DNA of 64,000 bases from NCBI GenBank assembly GCA_019095985.1, contig CM032661.1, positions 16,372,313-16,436,312 of the forward strand. The letters run 5' to 3'. A program made the position numbers and the translations under genes. This document shows, one piece after another, positions 51,195 through 64,000 of this stretch. The notes under the pieces are model-generated. The model searched no databases. It was not told the DNA's origin and saw nothing but the letters and a program-made list of their open reading frames with translations. The DNA comes from Streblospio benedicti (Eukaryota; Annelida; Polychaeta; Spionida; Spionidae). Every line of letters starts with the position of its first letter. Position 1 is the stretch's first letter.

Positions 51195-51346
51195 GTCCAA
51201 GTGTTTGGAGAGGATGGAGGGGGGGGGGGACATTCACAGGATTTCATGGATTTCGTACAATGCCAAAACAGCGGAAATGGCAAAAACCCTACGAAAATGA
51301 AGTATTTTGGTGTCCCCACCCCCACCCCCACCCCACGTGGATCTGC
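51195..51346. mobile_element. GGATCTGCC-ended MITE, second copy
   Basis: It shares AAAAACCCTACGAAAATGAAG and the right end GTGGATCTGCC with the element at 31123-31292. The left end is degraded. Confidence 0.45.
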
Positions 51347-52981
51347 CTACGTATAGAATGAACCCTTGTAATATTTTGTGATCAGGTTTCAAACTAGTAG
51401 TGAATTTACATGTATCTATTATGTCTAGTTAATTGATTTTAGATGTGTTATAAAGGAGTGAGTGGGTCTCATGATTCAATTACTATTACTATACATGCTT
51501 TTTTTTAAAAAGAACATAATATGTGTTTGAAATCAAATGTTGTTGTTTTTTTTTACACTCAACAGAACTAGAATACTGTTCGAATGCAGCTGGATGAGCG
51601 AGAACGTAAATGAACCACATATACATGGATATTGTCCTTGCAACACACAAAGATAATGTATCAAGACTGCATTTTCCAACCAGGTCAATATTTATGTTTA
51701 GGCAATCAATAGATGGACCGGGCCAAAATACGGTGTCCTAATAACTGCTCTCAACCAACCAGAATCTAGAATACACTGTAAATTGTAAACTGAAGGAAAA
51801 TCAATAACTAACCACACGTACCGATTGTAATCCTGAAAACAGAATTAATAATATGAACTCATTTTGAGGTTGGTTCCTTTGCTGAGTATGATCTATGGAA
51901 ACACATTGCCAGTCCCCTTTGAAAAAATAGGTGAGAGACGTTATCATAAATCACCACCCAGTTGAGTGCCAGAAATTCCCGGCATATCAGCAATCATGAG
52001 CAGTGCCGATTAACATTGGATTGTATGGATCAAGCATCTTAATTGAAACATCCTGACAAATAGAAGACATTAATGAGGTTTCCATCCCAAATTGGCTGAA
52101 GTTCTTTCATGCAAAATTCAAGAGGCACCAATTTACAATGTAATCACCTGGCCGCATGTCGTGGACAGGGACACGCGAGAAACAAAGGCGCAGTAATGAC
52201 CTCACCGTCCTCAGAGGCGGATGTGGGCGGGTATGATACGTGGATTACTGGGTGGTCAGTGGTCAGTACCTGGCTGTAATTGTGGTTTAATGGTTGCAGT
52301 CAGTATTTTCCAGCGTGCTAACATTTTCAGGAAAAAGTTCGAATCAACATCGTCGTTGGTACAAGCTTGCTGTCGAGATAATGGTTTACAGCAATTTGAT
52401 CTGTTGTAGACCTGTTACTAAATGTTGCATACATGTATGTTCTACCATAGGTAAAAATGGGTTGATAAACATAGGTATTTCACACTCTAGTTGTAACCTT
52501 ACCATGATGGGAGTAACACCGGAGATCATCATGTTTGTGGGAATGTTGAAAATTAATGCCAGTAATTGGCATAGGCCTAGGAAGAACCAGGGCTAGTCCT
52601 GGTCTCCCCCACCCCCTCCACCTCAATATTTAGGACGGGATGGATCGTGGTTTGGGGGGGGGGGGCACAAAACATATTTCGACACACACACATACCCAAT
52701 ATTTTGAGAAAATTATAGGGGCCAAGTGGTCAATCCCGCATGGAACGTGAGCAACCCAACACCCGTCGGGTCCAGGAGCTAGATAAAATCATCAAACATT
52801 TGGCTATAAGAGGGAGTCTAATCCCCTGTGTCTACAAATGTATTCCTTAAGGATTTCTGCTATACGTAGTAACAGCTCAGTGGCAAATGTGGGAGGGCCC
52901 AGCCCCCTTCCCTCCCAGTGGCATTTACATTATTTTTTTAGGTCTTATATGCACTAGGGTCCCATAACTTTGTCAAAATAT

Positions 52982-52997
52982 TGGGGGGGGGGGGGGG
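52982..52997 (+). repeat. Poly-G tract
   Basis: An uninterrupted run of about 15-16 G, one of several long G runs in the interval (also near 51221 and 52656). Confidence 0.9.
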
Positions 52998-53039
52998 CAA
53001 GTAAACCTGCACCCCCATACCCAATGTAAAATTCTTAAT

Positions 53040-53140
53040 TGTAAAATATACATAGTTTCAGCATGTAACTTAATTGCTCATAAGTCAACGGTGTTCTAGC
53101 AACGCCGTGTTCATTGAACACTTTTGATTTAGTTGACATT
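53040..53140 (-). repeat. Minus-strand copy of the intron-array repeat
   Basis: The complement reads AAATCAAAAGTGTTCAATG and AACACGGCGTTGCTAGAAC, matching units at 23970-24010 and 26370-26410 in the last intron of the secreted-protein gene. Confidence 0.55.
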
Positions 53141-55264
53141 TGTATATACTCTAGACCTGTTATGTAATTCTTATATCGGGCATTTTACACATACCAGTTT
53201 GCATTATGTCATGGGCTGTAATATATGAATGGTCAATTTAATAGGATGAGTTACGTGTATCTTGCGCGGTTAGCAGGGTTTATGTGAATCCATCCATTGG
53301 CATTCCATGCGACGTGACTTCAGTAAATCCTCGCTAATAGGGACAAAGTGGAAGTAGGAAAACGTGTCCACATTACTGAGGTTCATATTTGCCTATTTGT
53401 GAAAATTGTAATAGCATCACACATGTATAGTAGACTGGAGAATGAACACCTGTTCCCAATTGCAAGGTGTAATTGGTGAGGTGTGGAGCTATTCACGGGG
53501 AGTTTATAATGCTCAGTTGCTTGTATGCCAATCTCATTACAAATATACAGATATTTGATGTAAACCATGTATAAAATGACCACCTGCTGAACTGAGGCAT
53601 AAATTATCCGAGCGGTTACGGCAGGTGCTTGGTACTGCTATAACATTGAAAAGATCATTATTCAACAGAGACTTGCACTTTGTGCAAATAGGAGTTTTGA
53701 TATTACTTGGTTTTTAGATTTGTGATTTTTAGATTTCTCATTACCATGGAGGTTTGAGACAATGGCAACCATTCAGTTAACACGAATTCGGTTCAACTAA
53801 TGCACACTTTAATCAAATATTTCTTGTTAATATGCATTAATATTTATGCATTAATAGGATGGATCGTAAGAGACATCCCACAGCCCCTTCTCAGAATCCT
53901 AACTGCATGGTCTGCGCTACCAACGCAGCAGATGGACATCCGCACACACCAGCGCCAATCCCCACAAGAACCGCAAGAAGAGTCTCAGCTGGTGTTGGTG
54001 CTGCCGCAATAATAGCTTGTTACAAGCGTGTAGATTGCAAATATCACACTCCCGGGGACGCTCTCACAATTCATGCGAGGGAGAAGTTTGTCTTACGGCC
54101 TATATATGCATACATAATTCACTTGCACACTTCTTGCTGGTTTCGTGCGATGATGTGTGGATGCTTGAGGAATAAACACCATTCGAACAAGACACGCAAC
54201 ATATCTTTTTGCATTGAGTAACAGTCTCATTTGCCATACAGGAAACATTATCTGCATGTTGGAAAGATACAGCCATTATACTGTGTAGTGTTGATGAAGA
54301 CTATGACGTTCTTTCTCAATAATTTTCTCGGTGCATTGATGGGTATTGAGAAAGACATCTATATGGTATAAGCATACAGATTACAGAGGTACTGCAATTA
54401 GTGCACTTAATTAACAACATTCTTATCATAAAGTCGGTTGCTATCATAAGCCCCCATAGTCCGCCTGTAAATGTAGCCAGTATTATTTGTTGGGGGCACA
54501 GAAATGGACAAAATGATCTTCTTCAGAAATAGTAAATTTGAAAGTTAAGGTGGCAAAGACTAAACAATCTTGCCCATATAGCATGCGGTCACGTGCGCCC
54601 TGACACGAGGTCAGGAGGTTGAGGATGATGTACTATATGTTGGCTCATGTTCACCTTCTTTGTTGTGTCTTCAAAGTATCAGAATCTAAAAAGGGGAAAA
54701 ACATATGTTAACCGGACCTATTAATCTCGATCCCGTCCTTCAACACGCCGATCGTCCCCTTTCAAAACGACGCGAACGACATCTGTATTTTAGTTTCCGG
54801 CTTCCATCTTATATCATTACAACGTCCACAAACTTAACACTGGCTTTTGATACTTATTGTTAAGCTTTTATTGTTGAATGACAATCTTGCTTCTGCGAGT
54901 AAAAAGAGGCTTGGGCTACCAAAATCACTGCTGTAACACAACAGCGACTAAAATCAGAGCTATGTCAGACATCGGGTCTTGACTATTTTTTTCGTGATTG
55001 CTAAAGGATGTGCAGCCAGCTTGAGCCAAATGCAAATTCAGTTCTGTTTCATTTGATATGTAGTTAACTAGTTGCAGATACTTGGTCCTTGTACCCGGAG
55101 ATCAGAGGTTAATAGAAAGACTCTATCCACCGTCCAATTTCACGGTACGTATGTGACATAGATGGGAGTAATCTGTTTCACAGTGACCCTTTTTCTGTAG
55201 TTTGCTTTCTAATCTTTGTCAACGTCGTCTTTGTCAACTTCGCCGTCTCTACAGCCTAGCTGAA

Positions 55265-55965
55265 AATGTACGGTGGAAGCTTATGGGCCTATTAGATAGG
55301 TGGTCTCTTCGTAGAGGTGGGTCTTAATGGGAGGTTCTACTGTAATGTATTAAGTTGATTTCTGTGCATATTTCTTTCTAATCTCATTCCTCATGCCACT
55401 CGTTTCAAATTACACTGACTGTAGAATACTTATCATAAAAACTACTATAGTTAACCACCAATCCTGTCATCGACTTCCCATTAAGGTGGTCTTCATTATG
55501 GCTATTTATGTAAAATATGCATGGCTTTATTGCAGTGTCGACTGGATGACCGCTGTTTACTAGGCATACGTTTATGACCTGATTAGATGGTCTAAGTGCA
55601 CTGCAAGGCTCATGAAGGTGTTGTTTTCTGTTGTTGTGGTTTCTTTGCCCACCGATTCATCTATGAACTATAAATTGTAATCATGCCAACTGTACACGTG
55701 CACTTTGTATTATATATTTATAGACATATTGGTGGGCATGTGTTGGTGACCCCTAAGAAGCTAAACAGCTCTACATGGCCCAAATATACTTACACATTGC
55801 AGTAGAACATCAATATTAAGACTGCACAAGGATGGTCTTAGAGGGGTGGTCCCTTTTTAGATGTTTGCAATGTTTCTTTTATGAAGACTTAGGACTGTAA
55901 TCAATCATCTTATTATAGAGGCGGCTTTTATAAATGTGGTCTTAATTAAAGGTTCTACTGTACAT
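55265..55965. repeat. Two GGTCTTAAT-GGAGGTTCTACTGTA repeat copies
   Basis: Blocks at about 55290-55345 and 55805-55965 end in GGTTCTACTGTA and contain GGTGGTC and GTCTTAATT sub-repeats as in the copy at 36330-36497. A second inverted end (CAGTAGAACAT) is visible near 55800. Confidence 0.4.
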
Positions 55966-56124
55966 ATAACCCAAGAAGCGAAGTTACCATAATCTATCCC
56001 TTACTATTAGGTCCTGTGAGTTGCAGATTAATGTTTAAACCCCTGTGATGTGTTTGGCGTCTTTATGTATGTGACGTCAATCAAATGACTCCAATACGAC
56101 TAGCTGACTTTGTCTGCTATTTCT

Positions 56125-56325
56125 GTTATAAATCGCCAATAAACAGCCAACACGACAATTTTGATGATGAAAAACATAGACGTTCAATACTAACATTTAT
56201 GACGCAAAAAACTCCAATATGGATGCCGCCGTCTGCAATGTTTGTAATAGATGTAATAGAATGTAATAGAATCGCCAATACACATACAACAACAGCATTT
56301 TGACGATGAAAAACATAAATCTGCA
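56125..56325 (+). repeat. Imperfect direct duplication with a period of about 140 bp
   Basis: TCGCCAATAAACAGCCAACA and GATGATGAAAAACATAGACG at 56132-56182 recur as TCGCCAATACACATACAACA and GACGATGAAAAACATAAATC at 56271-56320. Confidence 0.5.
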
Positions 56326-59300
56326 ATCGTAACCTGCTCAATGCATGATCTGTAGTACAATGTACACGGAGGCCAGCTCCCCAGGCTAAACAGGAGTTTG
56401 CCGGATAATGCACCACAATTAGCGTATTAATATATAGATAGATACATGTAACCCGTCTATGCACGTAGAGCACACCTGCCTTATAGAAGGTGTTCATAAT
56501 GCGCAACCTGAACCACACACGAGCACCCAACACTCTCGGCGTTGTGTCAATGCCATCACAGTAAGTACCTTTTTTGTAGTTACATCAATTGAATTGTTAG
56601 CTTGACAGCGGAATCTGTTTACATGCTGCACATTTTAGCGAGTCATGTGCCACTGGTTTGGTGCTAGCTTTGGTCCATACACGTTCTGTAATTTGTGTCC
56701 TGAACATGGTACACAGTGATTGACATTGGCCCACGTAACTATGGTGTTTGCAAAAATGTATTACATGTTATGTATATTGGTTAAATTAGAAATTACTTGT
56801 TTGCAAGGTTGCAGATTAGTTTTATATTGGTTAAGCTATAAATTGCGCTTGCACGTTGTGTAGACACATTGAGCAACGCCTAACCTACACATGCGCGATT
56901 ATTTGTGAGCTGAATAATGGCTGTTATCACGTAACGTCTACTAGTAAGCCACAACTTAAGAAGGTAGTTATCGATATACATTCAACTCAGCGTAGGTATT
57001 AATTATTATTTAACTAACACTGTACACACATAACTGGCAAAACCCAGTATAGTTATGATTGTTTAATTAGATGTATTTATTGACTTCTATCATCGATATT
57101 GGCAGGAACTTTGTAGGGGGTAGTGTAATCGTGAGGGGGAGGGGTTGCAGTTGGGCAAAGAAAAGCGTTTCTCAGGACAAGTAGGGTGTTTATTCAGACA
57201 CACTTTACAGGAAGGACTACGGATAGAATACACACCTTCTCGGTAATCAAACCTTCAATGTCGTGCTTTGAAGTTGTAATTGATATAGGGTTTGCACAGT
57301 GTAGAATGTGTAGATTATAATGGATGAAAGTAGAAAACGTCTCCATTGAATTCCTATGAAGACCGCTCCAAGTGGACCCACCCAGATGCAATTTAACGTG
57401 CCAGTTTTATTTTCTCTAACTAAAATACATATAAACTACGTTCAAGTTTGCAATTAGACAAGATTAGCAACATGATCCATAGCCATCACATAATACAAAC
57501 TGGCAGAATCAAAACTGTTACCCTACCAAACAGCCCATGTAATGCGTGCACCACACCGTAAGATTCCCAACGTCTCTTGCCATACATGCATAAAGCATTC
57601 TCTGCAAATATTTTAGAAGTCCCCATCAATAACAATGGTCCGAATCTAATAAATGGTATTTTTTCTAGTTTGTGCATGACGTTCCCTTCTCCCGCGAGGA
57701 CTATTAGTATGCAAACACTGAATGAGTTATTGCCCCGCATTCAACAGTATTACAATGGTCACAATTTGCCCACAGTCGGGCGGAAGCTCCCCAAATACCA
57801 GGATTAATTTGCACACAGCTTCTCTATGGGGGTTTGCGCATGCGCACGTGGGCTAAATTACATAATCAGCAAACTACTGATTCAATGGAATGAAGTTTTA
57901 TTTTTCTGCTCTTAGTCATAATAACAGTTGACCGAGAGGCGTTGAAACGCATATCTATCTTGACATTGAGCTTAGCCATAGATATAGGGAACGGGCAGCG
58001 ACCGTGAGATTATTGTAAATCAGCTGCGGGCGACGGATTGGTCCCCAAAGAAGTCAGTAACCATTATTTAGAGGAAGGAAAAGGTAAACTTTTGAAATGT
58101 GCCGGTTGAAGGACTATAAATTGTTGCACTTAGAAAATTATCGTTTGCACCTGGGTCTGACACTTGGCTTCTCCGTAAGTTATAGACGATGAAAGGTGCT
58201 TGAGTCAGGTGCTGTTTTCTTGGTGTGTGGAACGGTATGATGGGAAGAGAAAATGTGCCTATAGTCATTATGTTTTAGTTATCATTTCATCACAACCCCA
58301 CCCAGCCCACATGCCCCACCCACTGGCAGATGTAGATTTACAGTAAAAAATAGTCGAGTCAGTAAAAATGTCCACAAGCCTCAGCTTTCCACCATCAGCA
58401 CTCACCTTGCAGGATATACTGATGTCGTTTGCTGATAACTTCCCGTATACAGCAGGGTTTGTGCGTCAAACATTATGCCCCACCATTCCTCACACACATT
58501 TCCTCACATACGTACCTCACTGCCCATACATCATAACCGCCGACTTCATCACCTGCTTTGAAATGTGAAGATTTGCATTTCTTCAGACCAATATGCATAT
58601 GGGGCCCATTCATATTGTCGCCTATTGACTGTAGTTCCCCGTGAGAGTTAATGCGCCCGCTTGTTTGTGTTTTGCCAGACCTTATTTAGTCCGGCAATAG
58701 CGTTAGGCCGTGTGCCCTATACACAGGTAGACATAGGCTTTAATAGGTGGTGTAAACCCAGCAACGTGTATTCGTGCTGTTCGAGATATTTGTAAATTTA
58801 GTGGATATGAAATAGAAACATCTAGATTTTGGGGGCAAGTGGAGGCCCGCCCCCACCCCACCCCCTGGTCAAGATAGTTCGAATCTTCGCTTTAAGGGCC
58901 GAAGATCCGAATTATAAAACAAGGTTCGAGTACTTCGTTTTGCACGTATTTGTCAATGAAATGCCATGTACGGCATTAATTGATTGTAGCGTGGAAACAA
59001 AACAAGTCAAAGAGACCCTGTTCTTGTTTAGCAGCAGAGCTAATAGGTCCCATCATTGGTCAATATGAATACATGGTAATTACAATGAATATGGCGCCTA
59101 TAGGTTACGTATCAGGGTATTACCTAGTGCTCTCTGGCGGTGCAAAAGGAAGTGGTCGTTACAAGTGTAAGGGCTTTCTATAGTAGCGTCTGAACTCTCA
59201 GGTTGGCAAGTTACATAACTGTATATTGTATTGTGTGATTGCTAGCTTGATAGCCAAATACAGCCGTTAGTATGATTGTGATAGTTCTTATTGCATGTAT

Positions 59301-60722
59301 GTTGCGTCTTTTTTTAATAATGATTAAATGGTAGCTACCTCTACCTTGTACTCACTACTCAATGAGAACTAACAATTCAAGTTCATTAATACTAATGGGT
59401 ATGTAGGTAGTTTATTTTATATATATATTCATTGTTTTGTCTTTCTTACCATATCGTCCTCTGTAAACCCGTAACTTTGTTAATGGAGTTCAACATGTTG
59501 CGCCCATCGCTTTTATTACCTCAAAACAGCCGAAGCTTCGAATATAAAAATTGTGGAAAAGTGACATCTCTACGAGGGGGGGGGGGTCCCCCGAGGTTTG
59601 GCAGATAATTATGAAGGACTCCCCAGGAATATGATAAACACATATTTTACATGGGGATGGAGAATATTATTTCAATATGATTGGAAGGCTATTAATCCTC
59701 TCCCGGATCAGCCCCTGAATAAACTCAGTGAAAATTGCCAGGTAGACACTATACTTGACTACGCTGTTAGATTAAAGGTGACTTTTGCCATCCCCCCGAC
59801 GAATACACACGACATGAAGAGGGTGAGAAAAAGGACGCATTTTAAAGTCAGAGGGAGTTAAATGCCAGGCAACTGCAAACGATTCGACCAAATGCTGAAC
59901 TGTCTGTCAGATAACAGTATTATTAATGGGCTGATTGACACAGAGCTTGTGTATGTGTTCACTGTTCAGACTGTATGACTTTATGACCAGATACTCCTCA
60001 ATACACCTCATACAAATCCACGTCTATTGCATGCAAACAGACACCTTGTCAAACTGGATCTCACCGGTGCTCACTCTGTTGGAGAACACCTTTCGTATTT
60101 GTTGTTTGGGAGGCTGCCTTCTACACGAAGTCCGTAGAGAACGTAAATGTTGTCTGCGGAACGTTTTACTTAACATTTCAAACAATGTGATGTCTCTGTG
60201 CTGTGTCCATTGATAAGGATGTCAAATGCTACAACCTTACACAGTAAAATGACTCTTTAAAACTGCACAAACTCGATGTGTACATGTGCATGTACATGTA
60301 ACTATTAATCCAATTATAGGCTTCCATACCTGTATGTTTACAATTTGCGCGAGCTGGTAGGACAAGCACGTACGTTGTATACGCCATAGCCGCTGTCCAT
60401 TAATGCTATTGGGTATGATCATGTGCCCAATTTGTTTTCACGGCATGTTTTTGACAATTTTTCAACGCAGTCAGGTGTATTGTCTTCACGGCTTTTTACG
60501 TTGGTTTGTTTTTCTCCACCGGTAGATTTAATAAGTGTCGTCGGCAGGCTAACGTTATAGACGGTATGCATGTGATTGAATAGATGGGTAGGGAAGGTCT
60601 TAATACGTAAGATAGGAGTTCAAGTCTACAAGTACATGTACATGTTCCACATAAATACTATATAGTATACAAGTTGATGGATAACAAATGTAAGATTGGC
60701 ATCTCATCGGATGGCATACATT

Positions 60723-60878
<156 letters not shown>

Positions 60879-62278
60879 ATAAACAACAAAATCCAACCCG
60901 CCACAAGCTGATTGCTTCAAATGGGGATGTTGATATTAGGTGGTTCATGGTCGTGGGTTGAATTTGAATACCCCCGATGCAAGGTGATCGTGATATTAAG
61001 GTCGTTACTTGACTTGCAGTCATAAATTACCTGACATTGAGTTATATGTCTACTACCTTACAATCAACATTAGATGGGTTAGGCGGTACCCTGAGAAGGT
61101 GACATTGACCAGGCAGACCTCCAGAGGTTCGATAACCATCAGTAGCTATAATTAAGAATGATTAGCAGCGCATACATATCAGTTGGCGTCTTGGCAGCGG
61201 TGGCGATTCTGGTGTAGTGACCTTAGTGGTCAGTAGGTGAGATACAGATTATGCTGGTGAATTATTATATTAGAATTTACATTGTGATGACCAGCTAGAT
61301 ATATAATATATTTTCAAATTTAGAATGTGATTTGTCATGATATATTCTAATGAAACGCATGTCCGCGTGTGCTATCATTAAGACATTCGTGGTCTGCAAT
61401 TGTTGTAATTTTCTATGTAGATTTATTCATGAAGCTTAGGGCACATCCGGCAGTATTGCTTCTCTACAGCCAAAAACTCACGAAGACAGTGAGCATCCTT
61501 GCGGGGGAATGGGGGGGGGGTTGCGGCAAAGGCAATGTTTGAGGAGATTAGAGGAACTTCCTCGATGCCCAACTCAGCTGTGGCCTATCCATATGTAGGC
61601 AGTATACAGTACCCCAGTGCTTACGTTATTACATGCCGTAGACAGGCAGATACCGGAATCTACAGCACTGTCAAAATGACCGTACTACGGGTTGGATGTT
61701 GCTTTCTTGAGGTCGCACGACGTTTGCACATATTGGCCATAGCTGATCAGCAAAATGCTTTACTTTTGGTTTGAGGGTTTCTCACTATGCTATTGGGAAT
61801 GTTAACTAATCGCCTAAAAGATTAACTGTACCCTGTCAGGCAGTCGATGGCATTAATACGGTGTAAAGTTTGTTTGCAAATATCAGATGGTCCAAATCAT
61901 TATCATTCTTCTTTTCTTTTAAGTTCATTGGGTATCAAGATCCAGAAGTATCCGATAACCCGGCGTTCGTTATTACCCCTTTTCAAACAGGGGTGATACC
62001 AAGGTTGTCATGCTAGTACTCACGCAGCCAAAGTACTTTTTCACATTTTTAAAAATAATGTTGTAATTGTTTAGAAAAGAATTATAAATGCAAAACCATG
62101 TTTGTTGTGTAAAGTGATTTATTCTATTAGGATTCGTTATTGTGGTGCATCAGGCACGCACTTTGGGCTCGCCGTGATAAGCCACAAAAACTCACCTGAT
62201 AAAATAATTCATGTCACAAACTCATCCTGTTTTGTCTATGTACGGAGTACGGGGTAGTAGGGCTATATCGCAACAACA

Positions 62279-62300
62279 TATATATATATATATATATATA
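62279..62300. repeat. (TA)n microsatellite
   Basis: Eleven TA units in intergenic DNA. Confidence 0.93.
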
Positions 62301-63917
62301 CTCTAGTCTATACAGCAGTGAGCTGGCCGGTTCCCATTTGCTCCTCATCACAAACATATCCGCATTTTTCAGGCCCCGACGGGGCCCTTAGCAGCTAAAA
62401 GCACCAGGTGATTTGAATGACAACGATAGTTGATATAACAGCTGAAAAAAGTCCAGCGGGACTCGTCAGCTACTTTCTTGCCATTTGAAGATGAGACGTG
62501 GTTGTCGTTTGCTGAAGTCATTCATTCATATATTTTCTCTAGTCCGATATAAGTTGCATGTTCCTGTACAATTTTATGTATAGGTTCAAATAGGATTGTA
62601 AATGATAGTTATAAACGCACATGCAGGTCCATTTCGTATGGTTCTAGGCGTGTAGGCCTTTAAAAGATCAGACAATGGTTGGTCATTGAGAGAACTAGAC
62701 GAATTCGTAAATAAACACCTGTGCTTAACTGCTTAAAACGTACTCACTCTCTCACTCACCCTCTCACTCTCTCACTAAACTACCCACCTACCAACTCAGC
62801 CAACGACCCTAGCACACACACGTATACGGAGATACGCCCTAACCCCCACCATCCCACCCCCACCCACACGCATACACGCACACACTTAAAGAGCATTCCA
62901 CGTGATATCATGTTACCCAGTGCTCATTGGGACTTTGTTAAAAAAAGCCATTGCTTTGTCGTCGTCGACCCTGCAGGTCATGACATGACATTTGGAAACA
63001 AATATACTGTGCTATTTTTACGAGATATATGTATAATATACGATACTTTTTACAAAACTGAGCTTTTTATTTCATACCAGATATATAGCCTGATCAATCT
63101 ATGATATCATTTTAAAATGGCAACAAAATAGTCAATAATGAAATGCACGTTTCGAAAACGGCGTAGAGTTGGCAAATAGTGAAAAGCAAATTGTATCAGA
63201 GGGGGAAAACACTTCACAAGCACTCAAATTATGCGAACTGCGGCAAACAAGAAGACAATTGACGAGCATTAAAACGGAAAGTGATAGTCTTGACTTCGGA
63301 TAGGTGATTGGCGCTCGCCAATTGCTGCTTCCTGCGTGGAAACTACCTCCTCACCTCCGCGTGCTCAATAAACTAACTGGTGTGCAGCCGAGTGTGTAAT
63401 GATATGCCTATTGTCTGCTAAATGTCGGCGGCTCCAACATGAACTGGGCGCTCTCTGACAGCTCCATGTTTTGGTGATTAGATGTTAGGTTATAAATTTT
63501 GAGCATTATAGGAAGGGAAACAGTAAGGGAGACAAAGATCGTGAATGATTCGCACATCTTCGAGAAAGCACCTGCTATGGGCACGTGTAGTAAAAATGAT
63601 TTACTGTACGTGTAGATGTGTAGTAGCCTAATTCAACCAACAAGGTCTCTACAAGAAACTCAAAAGGACCTTTTTCAAATGTGACCTATTGAAATCCCAT
63701 GCCCTGTCTTCGTCCTGAGTTACGTCCACACGCTAGCAGGTGGCACCCCAATATGGGGTCGGACCATAATGCTGACAGAGGTGGCTTTTGTAATAAAAAG
63801 ATATAGTGTTGAAATAAAGTTTCATTTTTTCTTCTATTCCATCTTTTTTATTTCTGGTGCCTATCCTCTAATGTGGGCTAAATTAAAGGTCTGTTGGTTC
63901 AAATGTTTAATATATTC

Positions 63918-64000
63918 TTATTTACTCTTTCCACATGTTTCAATAACAACACTGAACAGTATCATTATCAAGAATTTTGAATTTGATAAGGATACTGTTG
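63918..64000. repeat. Left part of an inverted repeat cut by the window edge
   Basis: CCACATGTTTCAATAACAAC is followed by CAGTATCATTATCAA and then, inverted, TTGATAAGGATACTGTTG at the edge. The layout resembles the foldback at 18161-18470 (ACATGTTTCGA then CTCC). The rest lies outside the window. Confidence 0.4.

Noticed and set aside
53859-54221. 120-codon plus-strand ORF with a Pro/Thr-rich start
   Set aside because: Two frames are open over the same GC-rich patch, no domain or signal peptide is visible, and no splice partner was found.
56126-56533. 135-codon minus-strand ORF with hydrophobic segments
   Set aside because: It spans an imperfect direct duplication and its hydrophobicity follows base composition; no family resemblance.
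62721-63104. 127-codon plus-strand ORF rich in TH/PT repeats
   Set aside because: Its first half is a CTCACT-type low-complexity repeat and the rest shows no domain.

Overview
The window is animal nuclear DNA: AT-rich, with multi-exon genes split by GT-AG introns, SINEs, MITEs and long (GT)n microsatellites. Content points to an invertebrate. There is a gustatory-receptor-like seven-helix protein (a family absent from vertebrates), a DUF4062-NACHT protein, a chymotrypsin-like protease of the type common in molluscs, and a secreted protein of unknown function. A lophotrochozoan or similar marine invertebrate fits best, but the species cannot be named from this sequence.

I assembled five genes exon by exon, checking splice sites and phase. 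(1) 277-7050, minus: the 5' part of a TTC41/nephrocystin-3-like DUF4062-NACHT protein that runs off the left edge. (2) 15013-27400, plus: 12 exons, 619 aa, secreted, function unknown. (3) 30123-35375, plus: 6 exons, 254 aa, chymotrypsin-like protease. (4) 38349-46067, plus: 11 exons, 528 aa, clan-2 cytochrome P450-like protein in which the heme-ligand cysteine is replaced by alanine although the frame is otherwise intact. (5) 47165-51070, plus: 4 exons, 400 aa, Gr/Or-like chemoreceptor with three phase-0 introns near its C-terminus. Genes 2 to 5 are in frame from start to stop. Gene 1 has one unresolved linker between exons.

Between and inside the genes are many repeats. Two same-orientation piggyBac-type MITEs (TTAA sites, four spaced palindromes each) bracket the protease gene. 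A 1.9-kb element with TAA target duplications lies in the last intron of gene 2, inside one unit of a diverged repeat whose unfilled copies are also present. A 1.14-kb terminal-inverted-repeat element with a 7-bp duplication lies in intron 2 of the chemoreceptor. tRNA-derived SINEs, foldback elements and a 44-bp perfect palindrome are also present.

The regions 7.1-15.0 kb and 51.1-64.0 kb hold no gene I can support, apart from one small secreted ORF candidate near 13.75 kb. The genes look functionally unrelated. The clearest candidates for something undescribed are the cysteine-less P450, the chemoreceptor and the secreted orphan protein.
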